Assembly (NCBI RefSeq): GCF_009455635.1 | Contig: NZ_QPER01000001.1 | Span: 4,712,001 to 4,776,000 of the forward strand | Length of the DNA: 64,000 nucleotides | Direction of reading: 5' to 3' | Source of the DNA: Paraburkholderia agricolaris | GTDB lineage: Bacteria > Pseudomonadota > Gammaproteobacteria > Burkholderiales > Burkholderiaceae | Shown: positions 31,198 through 40,844 of the stretch, in pieces | How the letters are laid out: every line of letters begins with the position of its first letter | How positions within the stretch are numbered: the first letter of the stretch is position 1 | Translations under genes and position numbers: made by a program | The notes under the pieces: model-generated | Databases searched by the model: none | What the model was told of the DNA's origin: nothing | What the model saw: the letters and a program-made list of their open reading frames with translations, nothing else

Positions 31198-31818
31198 TTT
31201 TTGCCTGTTCGGCGGTTTTGTTTGGTTGTGCTTGTATGGCGTTGGCCTTTCCTTGTTTTGTTAGTGGTCTATTAGCGTTCCCCCTGTGCGGGGGGGCACC
31301 TACTTTTCTTTGCCTGCCGCAAAGAAAAGTAGGCAAAAGAAAGCGGCTCAAACCGCTAATTCTTAAGCGGGTCCCCCGCACAGCCGCGGTAGTGGTGCAT
31401 CTGGAATCTGTCCCATCGCACACTCCGCCTCAGTGACAAGGCAGTCATACCTCCGGCGACGCTGCGCGCGCCGACGCCCAGTTCATCACACCATCAGTTA
31501 TGCAAATCGCCGGCCAGGTTTCCCTGGCAAACCCATCCGCGACGCACGTAGTGCGGAGTGGGAGTTGATGAGCGCTTTGTCACTAACGCACAGTGTGCGA
31601 TGGGACAGATTCCAGATGCACCACTACCCCCTCCAAGCCAGGGGACCCACTTATGAGCTAGCGGTGTGAGCCGCTTTCTTTTGCCTACTTTTCTTTGCGG
31701 CAGGCAAAGAAAAGTAGGTGCTGCCCCGCACAGGGGCAACGCTAATAGACCACTAACACAGCAAGGAAAGGCCAACGCCACACAAGCACAACCAAACAAA
31801 ACCGCCGGCCCGGCAAAA
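31198..31818. repeat. Composite inverted-arm repeat element, copy 1
   Basis: About 620 bases, filling the gap between mmsA and the GMC gene. The outer ends match as TTTTTGCC..GGCAAAAA. The left arm (31198-31439) and right arm (31577-31818) are inverted copies with several perfect blocks, such as the 19-mer at 31406-31424 against 31592-31610. Each arm contains the hairpin CCTACTTTTCTTTG-loop-CAAAGAAAAGTAGG (31299-31333 and 31684-31718). The arms are not identical: the left has a CCCCCGCACAGCCGCGG segment where the right has CCCTCCAAGCC-type sequence. The unpaired core is 137 bases. The same design recurs at 60861-61505. Confidence 0.9.
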
Positions 31819-31824
31819 AACCAG

Positions 31825-33363
31825 TTACTTAGCCACCGGCATAGTGAACTCAGCCCCCTTCCCAATACTATCCGGCCACCTCTGCATAATGCTCTTGTAG
31901 CGCGTATAAAACCGCACACCCTCCTCCCCGTAGGCATGATGATCCCCAAACAGAGACCTCTTCCACCCACCAAAAGAATGCCACGCCATCGGCACAGGAA
32001 TCGGCACATTAATGCCCACCATCCCGATCTGAATCTGCCGCGAAAAAGCCCGAGCCACGCCACCATCCGAGGTAAACAACGCCACCCCATTAGCAAACTC
32101 GTTAGCGTTAATAAGCTCAACAGCAGAAGCAAAATCCGGCACCCGCACAACACACAGCACAGGACCAAAAATCTCTTCGCGATAAATCTTCATGTCGGTC
32201 GAGACATCGTCGAACAACGTGCCGCCGAGAAAGAACCCCTTCTCATGTCCAGCCACCTGATGACCACGTCCATCGACAACGAGCTTCGCACCCGCCGTAA
32301 CGCCGGCATCGATATAACCCGCCACCTTCTCGCGATGCGCCGCCGTCACCAACGGCCCCATCTCGGCTTCCTTTTCCATCCCGTTCAAAATCTTCAGGCT
32401 CTTCACTCGCGGTGTCAGTCGCTCGATCAATTCATCGGCAATATGTCCCACCGCAACGGCCACCGAAATTGCCATGCAGCGCTCGCCCGCTGACCCATAT
32501 GCGGCGCCGATCAATGCATCGACAGCCTGATCGAGATCCGCGTCCGGCATCACCACCAGATGATTCTTCGCACCGCCCAAAGCCTGCACACGCTTGCCGT
32601 GCTTCGTGCCTTCCGTATAGATATATTCCGCAATCGGCGTCGAACCGACAAACGACAACGCACTCACCTCGGGATGCACCAGCAACGCATCCACCGCTAC
32701 CTTGTCGCCATGCACGACGTTGAACACGCCATCCGGCAATCCCGCCTCTTTCAGCAATTCAGCCAGTCGGTTCGACGCGGAAGGATCACGCTCCGACGGC
32801 TTCAGCACAAACGTGTTGCCGCATGCAATCGCCACCGGAAACATCCAGCACGGCACCATCATCGGGAAATTGAACGGCGTAATACCGGCGACCACGCCCA
32901 ACGGCTGACGCAGATTCCAGTTATCGATGCCGCCGCCGATCTGGTCGGTGAAATCGGTCTTCAACAGATTCGGAATGCCGCACGCAAACTCGACAATCTC
33001 GATGCCGCGCATCACCTCGCCCTTCGCATCGGAAAACACCTTGCCGTGCTCACGCGTAATCAGTTCCGCCAGTTCGTCATGGTGACGGTCGAGCAATTCC
33101 TTGAACTTGAACAGCACCCGCGCCCGCTTGATCGGCGCGGTTTCGCTCCATGCAGGAAACGCGGCATTGGCGGCCGCGACCGCCGCATCCACCTCGGCGA
33201 CGCTCGCCAGCGGCACGCGCGCGCTCACGCTGCCAAGCGCAGGATTGAAGACGTCGCCGAAACGGCCGCTCGTGCCTTCAACCGTCTTGCCGTTGATGAA
33301 ATGGGTCAACGCGCGGGCGCTCGTCTCGCTGCGCACGCTCTCGTCCTGATATGTCTCGCTCAT
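31825..33363 (-). CDS. mmsA: CoA-acylating methylmalonate-semialdehyde dehydrogenase
   Basis: 512 residues. Converts methylmalonate or malonate semialdehyde to propionyl-CoA or acetyl-CoA with NAD and CoA, in valine, thymine, inositol or propionate-type catabolism. The aldehyde dehydrogenase fold is complete. The catalytic Cys is in [14 protein letters not shown], the MMSDH-specific version of the motif, and [21 protein letters not shown] marks the cofactor domain. Divergent from a LysR gene 136 bases away, which is its likely regulator. The stop codon lies only a few bases from the repeat element. Confidence 0.93.
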   Translation of the reverse strand: MSETYQDESVRSETSARALTHFINGKTVEGTSGRFGDVFNPALGSVSARVPLASVAEVDAAVAAANAAFPAWSETAPIKRARVLFKFKELLDRHHDELAELITREHGKVFSDAKGEVMRGIEIVEFACGIPNLLKTDFTDQIGGGIDNWNLRQPLGVVAGITPFNFPMMVPCWMFPVAIACGNTFVLKPSERDPSASNRLAELLKEAGLPDGVFNVVHGDKVAVDALLVHPEVSALSFVGSTPIAEYIYTEGTKHGKRVQALGGAKNHLVVMPDADLDQAVDALIGAAYGSAGERCMAISVAVAVGHIADELIERLTPRVKSLKILNGMEKEAEMGPLVTAAHREKVAGYIDAGVTAGAKLVVDGRGHQVAGHEKGFFLGGTLFDDVSTDMKIYREEIFGPVLCVVRVPDFASAVELINANEFANGVALFTSDGGVARAFSRQIQIGMVGINVPIPVPMAWHSFGGWKRSLFGDHHAYGEEGVRFYTRYKSIMQRWPDSIGKGAEFTMPVAK

Positions 33364-33499
33364 CGTCCTGTCCTCTTCCTGTGAAAGTATTCCTCCGCCC
33401 GTTGCTAGCAGCGTGATGAAGGCAAGCGTACGGCGCTTCGGGGCGACAAATCCAATGAGTAATGCTCAACTGCGCTATAAGCCGCGCTAATATCAGGAT

Positions 33500-34399
33500 A
33501 TGGATCTGACTCTGCTACGGGCGTTCGTCACCGTCGCGCGCGAAGGCAACCTCACGCGTGCCGCGGTGCAACTTCACCTGACCCAACCTGCCGTCAGCCT
33601 GCAAATCAAGCATTTGCAGGAGACGCTCGGCGTGACGCTGTTTACCCGGACCTCGCACGGGCTTTCGCTGACCCGCGATGGGCAGGCCCTGCTGCCCCAT
33701 GCGGAACGCGCGCTGGGCGCGGCGGGCGACGTGGAGCGCGCGGCGGCGTCGCTACGTCATGAAGTGCGCGGTCGATTACGGATCGGCACGATTCTCGATC
33801 CGGCTTTTCTGCGTCTCGGCGGCTTTCTCAAGCAACTGGTGGAAACCTGGCCGCACATTGAAACGGCCTTGCGCCACGGCATGTCGGGCTGGGTGCTGGA
33901 GCAGGTTCGCGCGGGAGAGCTGGATGTCGGCTATTACATCGGCCTGCCATCCGACGACGCCAGCCGCGACAGCGCCGCCTTTCACGCCGTCACGCTCACG
34001 CACTTCCAATACCGCGTGCTCGCGCCGGCAGGCTGGAAAGATCGCGTGAAAGGCGCACGCGACTGGCGCTCGCTTGCCGCGCTGCCGTGGATCTGGACGC
34101 CGCCCGCCTCCGCGCACAATCGATTGTTGTCACGCTGCTTCGACGAAGCCGGCGTAAAACCGGTTAAGGTGGCGGAAGTGGATCAGGAGCCGTCGATGCT
34201 CGATCTGGTCAAGTCGGGCGTCGGTCTGACGCTCGCGCGCGACGCCACGGCGATCGCCGAAGCGCACGCGCACGCGTTGACCATCGTCGAAGGCATCACC
34301 GTGCCGACCCAGCTCAGCTTTATCACGCTGGCCGAGCGCCGGGACGAACCGGCGATTGCCGCCGCGTTGAAGCTGATCGAGCAGCAATGGGCGACATAA
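33500..34399 (+). CDS. LysR-family transcriptional regulator
   Basis: 299 residues, full family length. The N-terminal winged helix-turn-helix is at residues 1-60 (FVTVAREGNLTRAAVQLHLTQPAVSLQIKHL), followed by a periplasmic-binding-protein-like effector domain. Divergent from mmsA, the arrangement in which LysR proteins usually control the neighbour from the shared gap 33364-33499. The effector is unknown; a metabolite of the mmsA/GMC pathway is the simple guess. Confidence 0.92.
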   Translation: MDLTLLRAFVTVAREGNLTRAAVQLHLTQPAVSLQIKHLQETLGVTLFTRTSHGLSLTRDGQALLPHAERALGAAGDVERAAASLRHEVRGRLRIGTILDPAFLRLGGFLKQLVETWPHIETALRHGMSGWVLEQVRAGELDVGYYIGLPSDDASRDSAAFHAVTLTHFQYRVLAPAGWKDRVKGARDWRSLAALPWIWTPPASAHNRLLSRCFDEAGVKPVKVAEVDQEPSMLDLVKSGVGLTLARDATAIAEAHAHALTIVEGITVPTQLSFITLAERRDEPAIAAALKLIEQQWAT

Positions 34400-34635
34400 G
34401 GTCACATAAGTGCCGCACAAGCGGCCGAGCATGCCGCGGATATGAGCGGCGCTCATGACAGCCGCATTGCCGCCGGCCGAAACAACGCCGTCACGCGCTT
34501 TTTGTTAGATTGAGGGTTCGCGCTCACGCGCCGGCCCGCTTCGTTCTTGTTCCGTCTGACTTCGCCCTTCCCGGCAGCTTCGCCCCGGCAACACCGGAAG
34601 CTGCCGACCACGCCATCCTTCGACAGGAGCCTGAC

Positions 34636-35172
34636 ATGGCACGCAACATTGAAATCAAAGCCCGCGCCCAGCACTTCGAGCAACTGCGCGAGCGAGCCGC
34701 AAAGCTTGCACCTGACGCCCCGCTGATCTTCCGCCAACAGGACTTTTTCTACGACGTGCCGCGCGGCCGCCTGAAGCTGCGCCAGTTCGACGACGGCACG
34801 CCGGCCGAACTGATCTTCTATCAGCGCGACGACCGCGATGGCCCAAAGGCGTCGTACTACACGCGCAGCCCGGTGACCAACCCTGAAGCCATGCACGCGT
34901 TGCTGGCCACGGCGCTGACCACGCGCGGCATCGTCACGAAGGAACGCCATGTGTATCTGACGGGCCGTACGCGGATCCATCTGGACCGGGTCGATGGTCT
35001 GGGCGACTTCGTCGAACTCGAAGTCGTGCTGGCGCAGGACGACGACGAAGAAAGCGGCCATGCCGAAGCGCACGCAATGTTCCAGACTCTTGGCGTGCCG
35101 GAATCGGACCTGGTGGCAGTGGCCTACGTCGATTTGCTGAGTCCGGACAGTGAACCGAAGCAAGCTGCGTAA
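34636..35172 (+). CDS. CYTH-domain protein (class IV adenylate cyclase / thiamine triphosphatase superfamily)
   Basis: 178 residues. The start at 34636 follows CAGGAG; longer in-frame starts lack this. The N-terminal MARNIEIKAR carries the ExK motif that defines the CYTH fold, and acidic and basic strands typical of the triphosphate tunnel follow (LKLRQFDDG, ELIFYQRDD, VYLTGRTRIHLDRVDGLGDFVELEVVL). These enzymes bind triphosphates with divalent metal; some make cAMP, others hydrolyse thiamine triphosphate or polyphosphate. The sequence does not tell which. Confidence 0.82.
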   Translation: MARNIEIKARAQHFEQLRERAAKLAPDAPLIFRQQDFFYDVPRGRLKLRQFDDGTPAELIFYQRDDRDGPKASYYTRSPVTNPEAMHALLATALTTRGIVTKERHVYLTGRTRIHLDRVDGLGDFVELEVVLAQDDDEESGHAEAHAMFQTLGVPESDLVAVAYVDLLSPDSEPKQAA

Positions 35173-35187
35173 ACCTAGGAAGAATCA

Positions 35188-35224
35188 AGGGCCGCGAAGG
35201 CACTCATGCTGAAACCGCGGCCCT
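35188..35224. terminator. Possible bidirectional hairpin between convergent genes
   Basis: AGGGCCGCG (35188-35196) and CGCGGCCCT (35216-35224) form a 9-bp stem around a 19-base loop between the CYTH gene and the lrp-like gene. There is no T-run, so the terminator role is uncertain. Confidence 0.35.
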
Positions 35225-35262
35225 GAAAACCCTCAACACCCGCAGCACCGGAAGCCACCGCC

Positions 35263-35754
35263 TCAAACAGCCGCCGCTCCCGGCGACAGATGACCCAGCG
35301 GCAACGGCCCATTGCGCTTGAACGTGGTCAACACGATATTGGAGCGCACGCTATCCACGCCCGGCACACGCATCAACTTCTTCATCACGAAGGTCGACAG
35401 ATAATTCAGGTCGGGCGCCACAATGCGCAACAGATAATCGGCGTCGCCGACCACCGCGTGACATTCCAGTACTTCCGGTAGCACCTCGATCTGCTGCTGG
35501 AATTGCTCGATGATCGAGTCGCCGTGATGCTTCAGCTTCAGACTCGTAAAAGCGGTCACGCCGAGCCCCAATTTTTCTGGACGCAGCACGACACGATAGC
35601 CGTCCACCACCCCCACCTGCTCCAGGCGCTGCAAGCGCCGTCCGATCTGCGACGGCGACAGCGGCACCTGCTCCGCCAATTGCTGATGCGTAGCCCGGCC
35701 GAAGCGCTGAAGTACATCCAGCAGCGCGAGATCGAAGTGATCAAGTTCCAGCAT
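35263..35754 (-). CDS. Lrp/AsnC-family transcriptional regulator
   Basis: 163 residues. N-terminal helix-turn-helix (LLDVLQRFGRATHQQLAEQVPLSPSQIGRRLQRL) joined to a C-terminal RAM (amino-acid-binding) domain with the usual LLRIVAPDLNYLSTFVMKKL. Divergent from phhA, so a phenylalanine- or tyrosine-responsive regulator of phhAB is the likely role; in Pseudomonas the same operon is controlled by the unrelated PhhR. Confidence 0.93.
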   Translation of the reverse strand: MLELDHFDLALLDVLQRFGRATHQQLAEQVPLSPSQIGRRLQRLEQVGVVDGYRVVLRPEKLGLGVTAFTSLKLKHHGDSIIEQFQQQIEVLPEVLECHAVVGDADYLLRIVAPDLNYLSTFVMKKLMRVPGVDSVRSNIVLTTFKRNGPLPLGHLSPGAAAV

Positions 35755-35902
35755 GATTTATATCCGCATTAAATCCGTATTTTATGCACGATTATTGCAT
35801 ATATCAACACCATAACGCCATCATTGCGCCCTTTCCGCACGCTGCCCGCTCTACACTTGCATCACCGTTTCAACCCGCAGTCGCCGCAGAGCGTGCAGCA
35901 TC

Positions 35903-36793
35903 ATGTCCACAGCCAACACCGCCAAACTCAAAGAGCAATTCGACGCCGGCCTCGAAACTCGCGCCGACTTCACCATCGATCAGCCAATCGAACGATACGG
36001 CGCCGTCGACCACGCGGTTTGGCAACAGCTTTATGCACGTCAAACCGCGCTGCTCAAGGGTCGCGTGTGCGATGAGTTTCTGGCGGGCGTCGACCGTATC
36101 GGCATGCCGTCCGATCGCGTGCCCTCGTTCGATGAAATCAACGCCAGGCTGACGCCCGCGACCGGCTGGCAAATCGTCGCCGTACCGGGACTCGTGCCCG
36201 ACCAGGTGTTCTTCGAGCATCTGGCGAACCGCCGTTTCCCGGTGACGTGGTGGATGCGCCGTCCCGATCAGCTCGATTATCTGCAGGAACCGGACTGTTT
36301 TCACGATCTGTTCGGCCACGTGCCGCTGCTGATTAATCCGGTGTTCGCGGACTACATGCATGCATACGGCCGCGCCGCGCTTGCCGCTAACGACGCCGGC
36401 GCCCTGCCGCTGCTCGCACGGCTCTATTGGTACACAGTCGAGTTTGGCCTGATCCGCGACCCGGCGAGTCCGAACGGCGTGAAGATCTACGGCGCGGGCA
36501 TCGTGTCGAGCAAAGGCGAGACGCTCTACAGCCAGCAAAGCGCGGCGCCGAACCGGCTTGGCTTCGATCTCGAACGCGTGATGCGTACGCGCTACCGCAT
36601 CGACACGTTCCAGAAAAGCTACTTTGTCATCGACGACTTCGCGCAATTGTTCAGCGTGGCGCAAACCGATTTCGCGCCGCTGCTGGCCAGGCTGGCCGCG
36701 CAGCCGGCCTTCGCTGCAGGCGACCTGCTCACGTGTGATGACGTCCTCACGCGGGGCTCGCAGGAAGGCTGGCAAGCCGACGGCGATATCTGA
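35903..36793 (+). CDS. phhA: Phenylalanine-4-hydroxylase
   Basis: 296 residues. Hydroxylates phenylalanine to tyrosine with tetrahydropterin, oxygen and non-heme iron. The iron ligands are the two His in [14 protein letters not shown] (about residues 131-144) and a Glu in YWYTVEFGL. The size is that of the bacterial catalytic-domain-only enzyme. A good ribosome site is not seen before the ATG at 35903. It is followed after 103 bases by the pterin-recycling gene phhB. Confidence 0.96.
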   Translation: MSTANTAKLKEQFDAGLETRADFTIDQPIERYGAVDHAVWQQLYARQTALLKGRVCDEFLAGVDRIGMPSDRVPSFDEINARLTPATGWQIVAVPGLVPDQVFFEHLANRRFPVTWWMRRPDQLDYLQEPDCFHDLFGHVPLLINPVFADYMHAYGRAALAANDAGALPLLARLYWYTVEFGLIRDPASPNGVKIYGAGIVSSKGETLYSQQSAAPNRLGFDLERVMRTRYRIDTFQKSYFVIDDFAQLFSVAQTDFAPLLARLAAQPAFAAGDLLTCDDVLTRGSQEGWQADGDI

Positions 36794-36896
36794 AAACACA
36801 ATCGGAGCAATCCGACAGCAGGCTGACGGCATCCGTGAAAAAATAGCGGGTGCGCATGCCCACTGGCGTGCCTGTTCAGATCAACGAGGTCGCATC

Positions 36897-37187
36897 ATGA
36901 TTAATAAACTCACTTCCGAAGAACGCGCCACGCTAATGACGGAACTGCACGGCTGGCAAGCCGTAGCGGGCCGCGACGCGATCCAGCGCCAATTCAAGTT
37001 CGCCGACTTCAACGAAGCATTCGGTTTTATGACGCGCGTGGCAATCAAGGCGCAGGAGATGGATCACCATCCCGAATGGTTCAACGTGTACAACAAGGTG
37101 GAGATCACTCTGTCCACGCATGAAGCGAATGGCCTGACCCAGCGGGACATCAAATTGGCACAATTTATCGACAGTATTACTGCTTAA
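36897..37187 (+). CDS. phhB: Pterin-4a-carbinolamine dehydratase
   Basis: 96 residues. Dehydrates the 4a-hydroxy-pterin made by PhhA so that the cofactor can be recycled. The catalytic block is [25 protein letters not shown] in the middle, with the diagnostic HHPEW. The start at 36897 has ACGAGGT upstream; a longer frame begins inside phhA and is rejected. An 8-bp hairpin, CTCGATGC/GCATCGAG, lies just downstream (37205-37225) between this gene and the convergent DUF3717 gene. Confidence 0.96.
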   Translation: MINKLTSEERATLMTELHGWQAVAGRDAIQRQFKFADFNEAFGFMTRVAIKAQEMDHHPEWFNVYNKVEITLSTHEANGLTQRDIKLAQFIDSITA

Positions 37188-37281
37188 TACAAGCGCTCAG
37201 ATACCTCGATGCGCCCTGCATCGAGTGATTTGACGGTAATGAAAGGGCATTGCAGGCAATCCGGCGCCCAAACCTTCAGTT

Positions 37282-37506
37282 CTACAGGCTATTATTAAGG
37301 CAGACGTAAGAATCCCACGCTTGCCTGGCAATCCCGTCTAAACGATCCGGCGATAGCGTCTGCTGACGCTGTACAATCATCAGCGCATACGGCTTGGAGA
37401 GCGCGCTTGCCTCCTTGCACAGAACGAGTTCGTCGCCGCTCGAAGGTGAGCGGGCGCGCCAGAAGTTGATTGCGGCTTCCAGTTCGTGAATGCTTATCTC
37501 GGACAT
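37282..37506 (-). CDS. DUF3717-family small protein
   Basis: 74 residues, MSEISIHELEAAINFWRARS at the N-terminus and the block SALSKPYALMIVQRQQ. I recognise it as a DUF3717 protein, a small cytosolic family found mainly in Burkholderiales; function unknown. The internal ATG at 37506 is chosen because residues before it (start at 37614) are not part of the family. Convergent with phhB and divergent from the response regulator at 37688. Confidence 0.75.
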   Translation of the reverse strand: MSEISIHELEAAINFWRARSPSSGDELVLCKEASALSKPYALMIVQRQQTLSPDRLDGIARQAWDSYVCLNNSL

Positions 37507-37687
37507 GACGTCGTGATCGCCCGGTGGCTGCTGTTTGGCTGCCAGTGCAACTTCAGACTGCTCGATAGCTGTTTCGTGACCACCTTGTGCCAGTCCGGCA
37601 CGGCCACGCAGCATGCTGCCTGTGCAGCAGGCGCCCCGGCGAACCGCTTGCCCAGACGCCTAAAACCATTGTACTTGAGCGAAATCC

Positions 37688-38374
37688 ATGCGACTCCTTC
37701 TGATCGAAGATGACCGCCCCATCGCACGCGGCATCCAAAGTAGTCTCGAACAAGCCGGCTTCACCGTCGACATGGTCCATGACGGCATTTTCGCCGAACA
37801 GGCCCTCACCCAAAATCGCCATGAGCTGGTGATCCTCGATCTGGGCCTGCCCGGTATCGACGGCATGACGCTGCTCGCGCGCTTCCGTCAGAGCAATCGC
37901 CACACGCCGGTGATCATCCTCACCGCGCGCGACGAGCTGAACGACCGCGTTCAAGGCCTGAATTCGGGCGCGGACGACTACATGCTGAAGCCGTTTGAAC
38001 CCACCGAACTCGAAGCGCGCATCCGCGCGGTGATGCGCCGCAGCGGTCCGCACGGCGACATGCCGCGTCCGGAAGTGTCGCTGGGCGGTGTGCGTCTGTC
38101 GGGCGTCGATCGCCGCATTTTCAACGACGACAAGCCGCTCGAACTGTCGCCGCGTGAATTCGCAGTGCTCGAAATGCTGCTGCTGCGCCACGGCCGCGTG
38201 GTCAGCAAGGCTCAGTTGCAAGACCATCTGACGCACTTCGGCGGCGATCTCGGCGACACCGCGATCGAAGTCTACGTGCACCGGGTGCGTAAAAAGCTTG
38301 AAAACTGCCGTGTCGAAATCGTCACGGTGCGTGGCTTCGGTTACCTGTTGCAGGAAATCCGTCAGGCCGCATAA
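37688..38374 (+). CDS. OmpR/PhoB-family response regulator
   Basis: 228 residues. N-terminal receiver domain with the acidic pair EDD (residues 7-9), phospho-acceptor Asp in LVILDLGLPGIDG (about residue 51) and the conserved Lys in DDYMLKPF. C-terminal winged helix from about 130 on (LSPREFAVLEMLLLRHGRVV..VYVHRVRKKL). It resembles the QseB/TctD group. A histidine kinase follows 143 bases later on the same strand; together they make a two-component system. Confidence 0.95.
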   Translation: MRLLLIEDDRPIARGIQSSLEQAGFTVDMVHDGIFAEQALTQNRHELVILDLGLPGIDGMTLLARFRQSNRHTPVIILTARDELNDRVQGLNSGADDYMLKPFEPTELEARIRAVMRRSGPHGDMPRPEVSLGGVRLSGVDRRIFNDDKPLELSPREFAVLEMLLLRHGRVVSKAQLQDHLTHFGGDLGDTAIEVYVHRVRKKLENCRVEIVTVRGFGYLLQEIRQAA

Positions 38375-38517
38375 TCGCCACAAGGGCCGCACGCTGTTTT
38401 GCGGCCTGACGGCGCCGGGCCGGCGCCGCGCACTCGGTGCGCAGTTCGCCGGCAACCGGCGAGTTTTCACGGCGCCACGGTGCGTTTCGCCGTTGCCCCT
38501 TTCCTGCGCGTTCGATC

Positions 38518-40020
38518 ATGCCCCAGCCGGCCGCCAATAGTCTGCGCCGCACGCTGCTGCGGCGCCTCGCTGCTCCCCTTTCGCTGCTCGCCCTGATGAG
38601 CGGCCTGATCGCTTACTGGCTGGCGTGGCAGTACACGCAGCATGTGGTCGACCGCTCGCTTGCCGACCTCGCCACCGCGATCTCCAAACAGATTCAGATT
38701 GCCGGCCCTAACGCCAAGGTAACGGTGCCACCGCTCGCGCAGGCCATGTTCTCCGATCCGGTCGAACATCTCGTCTATCGAATCAGCAACGGCGAAACCG
38801 AGATCGCCGGCGACCACAATCTGCCGCTGCAAGGCACCAGCGTGCGGCGCATGCACTATGCGTACGTCTTCGAAACCCAGCACCAGGGCGTGACGGTGCG
38901 CGTGGCGCAGGTGCGCGTCGATCAGCCCAGCGGTAATCCGATCGTCGTCGAAGTCGGTCAGCCGGTGCATCATCGTTTTCGCATTGCCGCCGAGTTTCTG
39001 GTCGCGATCATGATGCCGCTGCTGTTGCTGCTGCTGGCCGGCTGGGCGATCGTATGGCGCGTGGTCAATCAACAGCTCAATCCGCTTACCGATCTCGCGG
39101 ACTCGCTGAACCGACAGACTCATACGTCGCTCGAGCCGGTGGACGAAACCTATGTACCGGTTGAAATCCGGCCCCTTACCGGCGCGCTCAACGCGCTGCT
39201 CGATCGCCTGAAAACCGCCCTCGACGGCCAACGCAAATTTATCGCCGACGCCGCGCATCAGCTGCGCACGCCACTCACCGCCGTCAAGCTGCATGCGGAG
39301 CAGGCCGCGGTCGCGCGAGACCCGCAGCAAACGCTTGCGGCAGTCCGTGAGCTGCGCGCAGCCGCCGACCGTGCCGTACGGCTGTCGAATCAGTTGCTTT
39401 CGCTGGCGCGCGCCGAACCGGGCGAACAAGCCGCACGTTTCGTCAACGTGGATATGGCCGCGCTCGCATTCGATACGGGTGCGGAATGGGTGCCGCGCGC
39501 GCTGACGTTCCACGTCGACCTCGGCTTCCAGCGGCTCGACGATCCGGCCAACGATCATCCGCTGATGGTGCGCGGTAATCCGGTGCTGCTGCACGAAGTG
39601 ATCGCCAATCTGCTGGATAACGCGCTCAAGTACGTGCCGCCTTCACGCTTCGATGGCGGCCGGATCACCGTAACGGTGTCGCAAACCGTGATCGACGAAC
39701 TGCGTATGGCCGAGATCATCGTCGAGGACAATGGGCCGGGCGTGCCGTACACACAGCAAGCCGATCTGTTCAAACGATTCTTCCGCGGCGACGGTCAGAG
39801 CGAAGCCGGTGTGGATAGCGGCGCCGGTCTCGGTCTCGCAATCGTTCATGACATCATGGTGCTGCATCACGGCAGCGTGCATTACGAAGATGCGCCGGAA
39901 GGCGGGGCGCGCTTCATCGTGCGCATTCCGCTTGTTCCGATCAGCGTTCACCACGACGTCGATATCGAGGCACGGCGTCCGGCAAAAAAATCGGCGCACT
40001 CGGCGCCGATCGATATCTGA
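38518..40020 (+). CDS. TctE/QseC-type sensor histidine kinase
   Basis: 500 residues. Membrane segment near the N-terminus (LLALMSGLIAYWLAWQYT), an extracytoplasmic 2CSK_N-type domain, a second membrane segment (FLVAIMMPLLLLLLAGWAIVW, about residues 160-180) and a HAMP-like linker. The H-box is ADAAHQLRTPLTAVKLHAEQ with the phosphorylated His; N-box NLLDNALKYV; G-boxes VEDNGPGVP and GAGLGLAIVHDI. The start at 38518 is preferred because residues before it do not form a signal or membrane segment. The ligand is unknown; TctE relatives often sense tricarboxylates. Confidence 0.93.
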   Translation: MPQPAANSLRRTLLRRLAAPLSLLALMSGLIAYWLAWQYTQHVVDRSLADLATAISKQIQIAGPNAKVTVPPLAQAMFSDPVEHLVYRISNGETEIAGDHNLPLQGTSVRRMHYAYVFETQHQGVTVRVAQVRVDQPSGNPIVVEVGQPVHHRFRIAAEFLVAIMMPLLLLLLAGWAIVWRVVNQQLNPLTDLADSLNRQTHTSLEPVDETYVPVEIRPLTGALNALLDRLKTALDGQRKFIADAAHQLRTPLTAVKLHAEQAAVARDPQQTLAAVRELRAAADRAVRLSNQLLSLARAEPGEQAARFVNVDMAALAFDTGAEWVPRALTFHVDLGFQRLDDPANDHPLMVRGNPVLLHEVIANLLDNALKYVPPSRFDGGRITVTVSQTVIDELRMAEIIVEDNGPGVPYTQQADLFKRFFRGDGQSEAGVDSGAGLGLAIVHDIMVLHHGSVHYEDAPEGGARFIVRIPLVPISVHHDVDIEARRPAKKSAHSAPIDI

Positions 40021-40102
40021 TTCTGCAGCAGGTCAACCCGCTGCTGAGGGCCGCCTCGAGTCCACCAACGTTCAACGTGGTGCTCAACTCAGGCGGCCCG
40101 CT

Positions 40103-40624
40103 TTATTTCTTCTTCGCCTTTTTCCCGGACGTTTTCGCCTTCTCCGTCTTGTCCGATCTGGACGCGCCCTTCTCTTTCTCCGGCCGCGCCAGCATCGTGC
40201 CGCGGCACTTGCGCGCGCCGCAGCGGCATTCGTATTCCTTCTTCAGCTTCTTGGTCTGGCGTGCGTCGATAACGAGGCCGTAGTCGTAAAAGACTTCCTC
40301 GCCCTCGGCGATGTCGCGCAGCGCGTGCACGTACACATGACCGTCGATCTCTTCGGCTTCGCAATTCGGCGCGCACGAATGGTTGATCCAGCGCGCGCTA
40401 TTGCCATCCACCTTGCCGTCGATCACCTTGCCGTTATCGAGCGCGAAGTAGAACGTGTGATTCGGTTCGGCCGGGTTATGCGGATGACGGCGCAACGCTT
40501 CCTTCCAGGAGATCCGCTCACCCTTGTATTCGATCAGCCGTTCACCCGCCGCAATCGGCTCGGTGGCAAACACGCCTTTGCCGTGCACACCCGAACGGCG
40601 CACGGCGATCCTGCGTGAACTCAT
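40103..40624 (-). CDS. SET-domain protein (putative protein-lysine methyltransferase)
   Basis: 173 residues. A compact SET domain, mostly known from eukaryotic histone methyltransferases. The SAM and catalytic motifs are ARWINHSCAPNCEAEEIDG (NHSCxPNC at residues 81-88) and EVFYDYG (110-116). A post-SET-like CxCxxxxC follows (Cys133, Cys135, Cys140). The last 25 residues are Lys-rich (KAKTSGKKAKKK). No signal for secretion is evident and no type III secretion genes are nearby, so host-directed effector activity should not be assumed. Convergent with the histidine kinase gene. Confidence 0.88.
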   Translation of the reverse strand: MSSRRIAVRRSGVHGKGVFATEPIAAGERLIEYKGERISWKEALRRHPHNPAEPNHTFYFALDNGKVIDGKVDGNSARWINHSCAPNCEAEEIDGHVYVHALRDIAEGEEVFYDYGLVIDARQTKKLKKEYECRCGARKCRGTMLARPEKEKGASRSDKTEKAKTSGKKAKKK

Positions 40625-40844
40625 TGAATGAATCCTTGTGAAGAACTGGGGGTGAAGATCCGGCAGTCGCCAGAAATGCCCGCGTCTGACGCGCTGCTTT
40701 TTCTGACGCGGATAGCAAACGCGGCGCCTTGCGAGCGCCGCGTCGACCTGCGACGCTCATGCGCCACATCCGGCATCCTACACGCTCAAGACGGCTTCCT
40801 TCAACCGTCAAAAAGACGTGAACGTACAACGTGCGTGTGCAGCT

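Noticed and set aside
31666..32493. Open frames within and beside the repeat elements (for example 275 codons here)
   Set aside because: The peptide they share (around RFLLPTFLCGRQRKVGA) comes from the inverted arms in either orientation, which explains its recurrence without a gene.
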